Shown piece by piece: positions 58,745 to 64,000 of a stretch of DNA of 64,000 nucleotides; within the stretch, counting starts at the first letter, position 1, and each line of letters begins with the position of its first letter. A model generated the notes under the pieces. That model was not told the origin of the DNA, did not search any database, and worked only from the letters and a program-made list of their open reading frames with translations. This stretch comes from WS-9 sp036274595 (GTDB lineage Bacteria; Eisenbacteria; RBG-16-71-46; SZUA-252): NCBI GenBank assembly GCA_036274595.1, contig DASUFL010000082.1, forward strand, positions 31,618 to 95,617. Direction: 5' to 3'. Position numbers and translations under genes: made by a program.

Positions 58745-58821
58745 ATACCACGCGTGAGGGGTATGCAAGGAGAGGTTGAGCGCGGTTAGCGGAACACGGC
58801 AGGGCTGTGTTGCCGGAAGGG

Positions 58822-58899
58822 TGGTGTCCCCAAGGGGATTCGAACCCCTGTTGCCGCCGTGAAAGGGCGGTGTCCTAGGCCGGGCTAGACGATGGGGAC
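58822..58899 (-). tRNA. tRNA-Glu (anticodon TTC), CCA encoded
   Basis: Read on the minus strand it starts GTCCCCATCG, with a 7-bp acceptor (GTCCCCA/TGGGGAC), anticodon stem-loop CCGCC-CTTTCAC-GGCGG, T arm AGGGG-TTCGAAT-CCCCT, discriminator A and a genomic CCA (58824-58822). Anticodon TTC decodes GAA/GAG. Confidence 0.95.
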
Positions 58900-59278
58900 C
58901 CGTGCGCTGGGCGGGAGCGCGTGTGGAATCGATGAACCCGCCGGCGAGCGGAGCACTATAACGTAATCGAAGCACGCTGGCCCCGCCCAATCGTGGATCG
59001 CCGCGCTGGACGATGGAGCGAGCGCGACGGGTCCCTCGCTCCCGCCACTTCGCCCTCTGAAACGTGGCCGCATCCAGCCACGCATGAGCCAATCCACCCC
59101 TCATTTGGCTAGACCCCACCTTCACACGAAGACGCAATCTATTGTGAATACGCCGTTTACGTCGATGCATATCGGGCGGCACGGCCCATGCCTTCACACA
59201 GTGTGGGATTGGGATGGGCGGAAGCGGGCGCCAACACGCGCCCACGGTGGGAACGACGGACGGAGGTCAAGCGAGGCC
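58900..59278. other. Intergenic region upstream of the 59279 membrane-protein gene
   Basis: I see no supported gene in these 379 bases. The region must carry the tRNA-Glu promoter (leftward) and the promoter for 59279 (rightward). The weakest acceptable rightward candidate is TTGTGA near 59141 with an ATGCAT-like -10. A short AT-richer stretch around 59125-59160 is the only visible compositional feature. Confidence 0.35.
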
Positions 59279-60004
59279 ATGCTCCTCACCGCCTACATCA
59301 CGGTGGTGGTCGCCACGGGCGGGATCGCGATGTGGCGCCTGGGCGCCCCGGATCCGACCGTCGGCGCGCTCTCGCTCCTCTTCTGGTTCCTCGCGAACCT
59401 CCTGGGCGAAGTGCTGTGGCTGCCGGCGCCGAAGGGGCGCGGTTACCTCAGCATGGCCAACGCCGCCAATTTCGCGACCTTGATCCTGCTCCCCGCGTCG
59501 GCCGCGGTGGGCGTGACGGTGGGCGCCGGACTCTGTGCGGACATCCTGTTCCGGAAGCGGAAGTGGTATCAGGCCCTCTTCAACTTCGCGGCCTGCGCCG
59601 TGACCGTGACGGCCGCCTCGGCTGCCTTCCGTGGACTCGGCGGAGCGAGCGCGAACATCGACGCGCTCCTCTCGCCCTTGAATGCGGTCCCGCTCCTCGC
59701 GGCGGCGGTCACCTACTTCATGCTGAACACGTGGCTCATCGCGGGCGTCGTCGCGCTCCACAGCGGCCAGCCTGTCTGGACCGTGTGGCGGACGAGCTTC
59801 GCGTTCGGCTACGAGATGGTCGGCGCCGTGGTGCTCAAGCTCCTCGGCTACCTCTTCGCGATCCTGTTCCTCACGTGGGGCTACATGAGCGCCTTCATGG
59901 CGGTCATCGCCACCTACTTCATCCGTGACGCGTACATCCGGTACGTGCAGCAGACCCAACCGAAGGAGCTCGAGGCTCCGTCCACGGAGGAGAAAGCGGC
60001 ATGA
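59279..60004 (+). CDS. Polytopic membrane protein, MASE-like sensor region without output domain
   Basis: A 241-aa protein with about seven transmembrane helices (LLTAYITVVVATGGIAMWRL at the start). The pattern, including GYLSMANAANFATLILLP and YFMLNTWLIAGVVAL, resembles the membrane sensor region of some HD-GYP or GGDEF proteins, but no catalytic domain follows; only a short charged tail does. Start 59279 follows GGAGGT and GAGG. Its stop overlaps the lipoprotein start by four bases (ATGA). Function unknown. Confidence 0.65.
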   Translation: MLLTAYITVVVATGGIAMWRLGAPDPTVGALSLLFWFLANLLGEVLWLPAPKGRGYLSMANAANFATLILLPASAAVGVTVGAGLCADILFRKRKWYQALFNFAACAVTVTAASAAFRGLGGASANIDALLSPLNAVPLLAAAVTYFMLNTWLIAGVVALHSGQPVWTVWRTSFAFGYEMVGAVVLKLLGYLFAILFLTWGYMSAFMAVIATYFIRDAYIRYVQQTQPKELEAPSTEEKAA

Positions 60005-60642
60005 CGCGCATCCGTGTCCGACACTTCCTGGCTCTTGCCGCACTCCTCGCTCTGACGGGATGCAATGGCGCCTTCATCCTGCCGCTCGCGCCGCAGTCGC
60101 AGACGCCGGCTGACCCGGCGCCGGAGGCGGGGCCCGAGATTCTCGTCGTCGAGCCCAGCAACGCGACGCAGTACCGCATGGCGCAGTACGACAGCGTGCC
60201 CCTGGCCGCGGACCCGGTCGAAGGCGTATTGGACCGCTCGCTCGAAGCCACGGCGATGATCGACGGCCACGAAGGCGGACGCCTCCACTGCGGCCGGTTC
60301 GTCCTGGTCATTCCGAAGGACGCGTGGTTCGGCAAGGGCGAAGTGACGATGACGATGCCCGACAGCACGGTCATGCTGGTGGACCTCGACATCAATCCGA
60401 TCAGCTTGAACAAGTTCAAAGTGCCGGTCACCCTGTGCCTCGTCACCGAAGGAACGACGGTGCGGCTTCAGGATCTCTCGATGTACTGGTGGGATCCCGA
60501 GGTCGGAAAGTGGACGTACCAGGTGACGGACAAGAACCTGCTCGACAACCTGGACCTCCTCTACGGCGAGAGCTACACGCAGGGGATGGCCATCGAGCTG
60601 GGGCACTTCTCGCGCTACTCCGGAGGCAAGGCCGGCTGGTAA
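60001..60642 (+). CDS. Putative lipoprotein with ZU5-like beta region
   Basis: A 213-aa protein with a lipoprotein signal (FLALAALLALTGC). The mature part is beta-rich, and GGRLHCGRFVLVIPKDAWFG-KGEVTMTMP resembles ZU5-type domains of surface proteins, with a WWDPEVGKWT strand after it. It is translationally coupled to the preceding membrane protein gene and followed by a terminator. Function unknown. Confidence 0.7.
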   Translation: MTRIRVRHFLALAALLALTGCNGAFILPLAPQSQTPADPAPEAGPEILVVEPSNATQYRMAQYDSVPLAADPVEGVLDRSLEATAMIDGHEGGRLHCGRFVLVIPKDAWFGKGEVTMTMPDSTVMLVDLDINPISLNKFKVPVTLCLVTEGTTVRLQDLSMYWWDPEVGKWTYQVTDKNLLDNLDLLYGESYTQGMAIELGHFSRYSGGKAGW

Positions 60643-60664
60643 CCGGCCGTCCCCTCCTTCCGAA

Positions 60665-60703
60665 GAGGCCGCCCGACGACCCCCCGGGCGGCCTCGGCTT
60701 TTT
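60665..60703 (+). terminator. Rho-independent terminator after the lipoprotein gene
   Basis: GAGGCCGCCCG (60665-60675) pairs with CGGGCGGCCTC (60685-60695) over a 9-base loop, followed by GGCTTTTT. Confidence 0.9.
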
Positions 60704-60801
60704 CCCCCACGGGTCCACTCGGAACGGCTATCCTCCTCGGCTCCGAACCGGGCGCCTGTTTTCGCCACGGCCGCCCGCCCGACGCCATTCCTGGAGGATC
60801 C

Positions 60802-61968
60802 ATGCAGAAGTTCGACGGGGTCGATTTCCTCGAAATCGACGGCCTTTTCAGCGACGAAGAGATCCTGGTCCGCGATTCGGTCCGCCGCTTCGTGCAGGAC
60901 CGCGTGCTCCCCGTGATCGAGAAGCACAACCGCGACGGGACCTTCCCCGCCGATCTGATCCCCGAGATGGCCGAGCTGGGGATGTACGGCGCCAACATCC
61001 ACGGCTACGGCTGCGCCGGCCTCAACAACGTCGCCTACGGCCTCATCATGCAGGAGCTGGAGAGGGGCGATAGCGGGCTCCGCTCGTTCGTATCCGTGCA
61101 GGGCGCGCTCTGCATGTACCCGATCCACGCCTACGGCTCGGACGAGCAGAAGAACCATTGGCTCCCCAAGATGGCCACGGGCGAAGTGATCGGATGCTTC
61201 GGCCTCACGGAGGCCGACTTCGGCTCCAACCCGAGCGGCATGCTCACCACCGCGCGGAAGGACGGCGATTCGTACGTCCTGAACGGCAGCAAGATGTGGA
61301 TCACGAACGGCGGGGTCGCGCACATCGCGATCGTCTGGGCCAAGCTCGACGGGCGGATCCGCGGCTTCATCGTGGAGCGCGGCACGAAGGGCTACTCGAC
61401 GAAGGACATCCACGGCAAGTTCTCGCTCCGCGCGTCGGTGACGTCCGAGCTCACGTTCCAGGACTGCCGCATTCCCGCATCCAACATCCTGCCGAACGTG
61501 GACGGGCTCAAGGGTCCGCTCGGCTGCCTCAACCAGGCCCGCTACGGAATCGCCTGGGGCGGGATCGGAGCCGCCATGGCGTGCTATCACGAGGCGCTCG
61601 AGTACTCGAAGACGCGCATCCAGTTCGACCGCCCCATCGCGGGGTTCCAGATGGTCCAGGAGAAGCTCGCCTGGATGATCCGCGAGATCACCAAGGGACA
61701 GCTCCTCGCGCTCCAGGTCGGGCGTTTGAAGGACGCAGGCAAGGTGAAGCCGGAGCAGGTGTCGCTCGCCAAGATGAACAACGTGGACGTGGGACTCCAG
61801 TGCGCGAGGCTCGCGCGCGCCATCTTAGGCGCGAACGGGATCACGGACGAGTACCAGTGCGGACGTCACATGTGCAATCTGGAGAGCGTCTACACGTACG
61901 AGGGTACCCACGACATCCACACGCTCGTCGTGGGCGAGGCGATCACCGGGATCCCGGCGTACAAGTAG
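60802..61968 (+). CDS. gcdH: Glutaryl-CoA dehydrogenase-like acyl-CoA dehydrogenase
   Basis: A 388-aa FAD enzyme. The catalytic base is E367 in YTYEGTHDIHTLVVGEAITGI, the arrangement of glutaryl-CoA dehydrogenases; the substrate Arg is in SGLRSFVSVQGAL, and GCFGLTEADFGSNPSGM is the FAD-binding stretch. It would convert glutaryl-CoA to crotonyl-CoA and CO2 in lysine or tryptophan breakdown, passing electrons to ETF. GGAGGA precedes the ATG. It stands alone; no ETF or glutaryl-CoA transferase gene is adjacent. Confidence 0.92.
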   Translation: MQKFDGVDFLEIDGLFSDEEILVRDSVRRFVQDRVLPVIEKHNRDGTFPADLIPEMAELGMYGANIHGYGCAGLNNVAYGLIMQELERGDSGLRSFVSVQGALCMYPIHAYGSDEQKNHWLPKMATGEVIGCFGLTEADFGSNPSGMLTTARKDGDSYVLNGSKMWITNGGVAHIAIVWAKLDGRIRGFIVERGTKGYSTKDIHGKFSLRASVTSELTFQDCRIPASNILPNVDGLKGPLGCLNQARYGIAWGGIGAAMACYHEALEYSKTRIQFDRPIAGFQMVQEKLAWMIREITKGQLLALQVGRLKDAGKVKPEQVSLAKMNNVDVGLQCARLARAILGANGITDEYQCGRHMCNLESVYTYEGTHDIHTLVVGEAITGIPAYK

Positions 61969-61978
61969 GGCGAGCCGG

Positions 61979-62776
61979 CTACCCCTTGCGTCCCCTCACG
62001 GCCCACGCCCGAGCCGTGAGGCGGATCGATCCGTCCGCTTCCACGGGCAGCTTCGATCGAATGCGATCTCTCAGAGCATCGCGCCGCTCCGGGTCCAGCG
62101 ACATCACGTACGCCGGACCGGGCCCCTGCCCGCCCAGGAACGGCGACCAGTAGTCGTCGAAGTCGCGAAACACGGTGGGCACGTCGATCGGCCTCACCTC
62201 CACCTGGCCCAGCCCCGCGTCCGACAACAGAGCCGTCAGCGCGGGGGGATGACAGATGGCGAATCGCGGCCCTTCATCCGCCGCGCTCGGATCGAGCTCG
62301 GTGGCCGTGCTCCAGAAGACCCGCATCATCCCCATCTGCCCCGAGTAATCCCAGACGTACACCGCGACCGTGCCGCCCGGCCTCGTGGCGCGAGCCATGT
62401 CGGTGGCCATGCGCAGAGGTTCGGGGACGAAGTTCAGCACGAGCCCCGACACCGCTACGTCCACGGAGGCATCATCCACCGGAAGGGATCGCGCGTCTCC
62501 GACCGCGAAGGAAGCCCGTGGGTCCGTGATGCTCGCCTTCGCGTGCTCCAGGAATCCCGAAGAAGCGTCGATCCCCTTCACCGACTTCGGCGCGGCGTTG
62601 TCCAGAATGGTCTGAGAGAGAGCGCCGGTTCCACATCCCACGTCGAGCCAGTCGAGCTCCCGAGGCATGGTGAGCCAGGAGAGGAATTCGGGCGCGACGC
62701 GGCGGCTCCAGCGCCCGACGTAGCGCTCGTACGGATCTCCCGATGCCCAGACATCGTGGCGAGCGGATTGGTTCAC
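61979..62776 (-). CDS. Class I SAM-dependent methyltransferase
   Basis: A 265-aa methyltransferase with motif I LDWLDVGCGTGALSQTIL, GIDASSGFLEHAK, motif II VDVAVSGLVLNFVPE, and RPGGTVAVYVWDYSG. It is of the UbiE/small-molecule type; substrate unknown. The GTG start lies 9 bases after the stop of the heme-barrel gene, so both are probably co-transcribed. Confidence 0.85.
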   Translation of the reverse strand: MNQSARHDVWASGDPYERYVGRWSRRVAPEFLSWLTMPRELDWLDVGCGTGALSQTILDNAAPKSVKGIDASSGFLEHAKASITDPRASFAVGDARSLPVDDASVDVAVSGLVLNFVPEPLRMATDMARATRPGGTVAVYVWDYSGQMGMMRVFWSTATELDPSAADEGPRFAICHPPALTALLSDAGLGQVEVRPIDVPTVFRDFDDYWSPFLGGQGPGPAYVMSLDPERRDALRDRIRSKLPVEADGSIRLTARAWAVRGRKG

Positions 62777-62785
62777 GCCACGATC

Positions 62786-63895
62786 CTAGAACGGCACGTA
62801 GAGCATGGCCATGTATTCGTCGTAGTCGACGTCCGTCCCCGTGGGCGTGCTCGGATGGTAGCGAGCATACGAGAGCTTCACCTGCGTGAACGGCACCGGC
62901 TCCACATCAACATCGAGGAGATACCTGCGATTCACGGTCCGGTCGCGATCTTTGTCGGGGTCCACATAGTCGTACTTGGCGCGCACATTGACCGCCTTCG
63001 AGACGCGATACACCCCTTCGACGAACCCGGCCATGCTGTTGACGTCCCCGCCGAAGTCCTCATCGGTTCCGCCTGCATATTCTCCCAGCAGCGTCAGCGA
63101 ATGGAACGTGCGGGTCAAATACAGTGACCATCTGGCCTCGTCGCGCCCGGACATGTCGAGATAGCCGGACACCCCGCCCTGCAGCCACGGGAATGCCCAG
63201 GCGACTTTGCCGGCGAATGCCTGGGCCTGGTCCAACGTGGGCCTCGCCTCGCCATTCGTGTACGAGAACTCGAACCAGCCATTCTTTCCCGTGGATCCCA
63301 GTGCAATGCCAGCGTCTTCCTTCTGCGAATCGTACGGAAGGAAGGTGCGAGTGAAGGACGTGTGGTCGTCCTGCCGAAGGCCGAATGGGACGCGGAAGCG
63401 TCCGAACTGAACGAAGGCGTTCTTGGGTAGGTCATGGAACAGGGCATAGAACTCGCGAGCAACATAGGGGGGCGGGAAACCGCCAGGTGGCTCGTCCACG
63501 GTGATTCCGTGGCTCCCCACGACGGCCAGCTTCTCGAACGGCGTGACCGCGAATCGCAGGTTCGCCTGCATGGGAAAGAAAGCCCAGCTACTGCTACCAC
63601 CCTTAAAGACATCCGCAATGTAGGTCATCCGCATGTCCACGCCCAGCCGGATCCACTGATTGAGCTGCGGATCCACGTCCAGGGTTCCGAACTTCGTCTC
63701 CTCCTCCATCGAGTGCCGGTTCTTCAGGTACGAGAATCCGAACTCGTTTCGCATGCCTCCGCCGTTGGGATCGAAGTGGCAGGAAGCGCACTTGGTGCCC
63801 TCGCGCGAAGCGTAGAGCGGAAGGGCGCGCGCGGGCATCGCCGACACCGCCCAGAGGAGCGCGGCGAAGGCGGCAAGAACCGAGGGACGGGTCAC
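62786..63895 (-). CDS. Heme-c-bearing outer-membrane beta-barrel (porin-like) protein
   Basis: A 369-aa exported protein. After the signal peptide (VLAAFAALLWAVSAMPARA) a single c-type heme site CASCH (C36, C39, H40) is followed by a DPNGGGMRNEFG turn. The rest is a series of amphipathic beta strands (FVQFGRFRVPFGLR, GYLDMSGRDEARWSLYL, VKLSYARYHPS), ending with the aromatic YVPF typical of outer-membrane barrels. A heme plug joined to a porin suggests electron transfer across or at the outer membrane. GTG start overlaps the stop of the upstream partial gene (GTGA). Confidence 0.78.
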   Translation of the reverse strand: MTRPSVLAAFAALLWAVSAMPARALPLYASREGTKCASCHFDPNGGGMRNEFGFSYLKNRHSMEEETKFGTLDVDPQLNQWIRLGVDMRMTYIADVFKGGSSSWAFFPMQANLRFAVTPFEKLAVVGSHGITVDEPPGGFPPPYVAREFYALFHDLPKNAFVQFGRFRVPFGLRQDDHTSFTRTFLPYDSQKEDAGIALGSTGKNGWFEFSYTNGEARPTLDQAQAFAGKVAWAFPWLQGGVSGYLDMSGRDEARWSLYLTRTFHSLTLLGEYAGGTDEDFGGDVNSMAGFVEGVYRVSKAVNVRAKYDYVDPDKDRDRTVNRRYLLDVDVEPVPFTQVKLSYARYHPSTPTGTDVDYDEYMAMLYVPF

Positions 63896-64000
63896 GGCTG
63901 GTTCCTCCTTCCTGCGAGGGAATACGCGGGCTCGGGCAGGCGCGCGATCACGAGATAGAGCGCGATCAGGGCGCCCCCGAGCCCGATGAGGGCGATCGGG
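63892..64000 (-). CDS. Partial membrane-protein gene (C-terminal end only)
   Basis: The last ~35 codons of a gene that continues beyond the window. They encode one transmembrane helix (LIGLGGALIALYLVIARL) and a short polar tail. The stop overlaps the GTG of the heme-barrel gene by four bases, so they form an operon. With that neighbour it might be a cytochrome or electron-transfer membrane component, but the fragment is too short to tell. Confidence 0.55.
   Translation of the reverse strand, partial: PIALIGLGGALIALYLVIARLPEPAYSLAGRRNQP

Overview
The window is about 64 kb of GC-rich (clearly above 60 %) bacterial chromosome, densely packed with genes on both strands. I found no insertion sequence, integrase, phage gene, CRISPR array or rRNA. 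Several traits point to an uncultured soil- or sediment-type didermic lineage, with Eisenbacteria (Eiseniibacteriota) or a relative such as Gemmatimonadota or Acidobacteriota as my best guess: a Ser/Thr kinase with a PD40 beta-propeller, FlgD-like and FN3-like secreted domains, an oversized Gre factor of the kind known from Chlamydiae, TolC/RND efflux and heme-porin outer-membrane proteins. The taxonomic call is inference only.

Layout. 0.1-4.3 kb: an 889-aa Gre-type fusion, a Mn/Fe superoxide dismutase and a lipoprotein. 4.3-10.3 kb (minus): an apparent operon of two tandem cysteine-containing secreted paralogs, a CstA transporter, a propeller kinase and a DUF2269-like membrane protein. 10.5-11.8 kb: a class I aminotransferase. 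11.8-18.9 kb (minus): a ten-member unidirectional run that begins with tyrosine catabolism (hpd, fahA, hmgA) and a flavin reductase and continues through two small membrane proteins, a HAD phosphatase, a subclass B1 metallo-beta-lactamase homolog, a truncated kinase remnant and an MgtC-like protein. 19-24 kb: a TPR membrane protein, then (minus) an orphan cytochrome oxidase subunit III, a lipoprotein, a TPR-zincin and an FAD oxidoreductase. 24-31 kb (minus): an FN3-type protein and a complete tripartite RND efflux system. 31-35.9 kb: an HtrA-like protease, a monoglyceride-lipase-like hydrolase and glpD-glpK, a plausible glycerol or monoacylglycerol module.

36-41 kb: an SDR, a secreted hydrolase, a methyltransferase, a cold-shock gene with a long leader, and a gene pair joining a gluzincin metallopeptidase to an ATP-grasp ligase. 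41-47 kb: an M16 peptidase, a ferritin, and a small operon (76-aa protein, Hsp20, hexapeptide-repeat low-complexity protein). 47-53 kb: a TPR protein whose C-terminus is a Lon-type Ser/Lys protease domain with no ATPase, a coiled-coil protein, an AraC regulator and a dihaem peroxidase-like protein. 53-58.7 kb: two duplicated GT-C-type membrane proteins, one fused to a GT87-like domain, in DNA that looks less GC-rich, then an ArsR/AHSA1 pair with a palindromic operator. 58.8-64 kb: tRNA-Glu, a membrane protein and lipoprotein pair, glutaryl-CoA dehydrogenase, a methyltransferase and a heme-bearing beta-barrel.

The most unusual items are the TPR-Lon protease, the metallopeptidase/ATP-grasp pair, the B1 metallo-beta-lactamase homolog at the end of a tyrosine-catabolic run, the Hsp20/low-complexity operon, the cold-shock leader with an internal terminator-like hairpin, and several genes whose -10 element lies only 6-10 bases before the start codon, suggesting leaderless mRNAs. 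Functions are assigned by reading motifs; no database search was possible.
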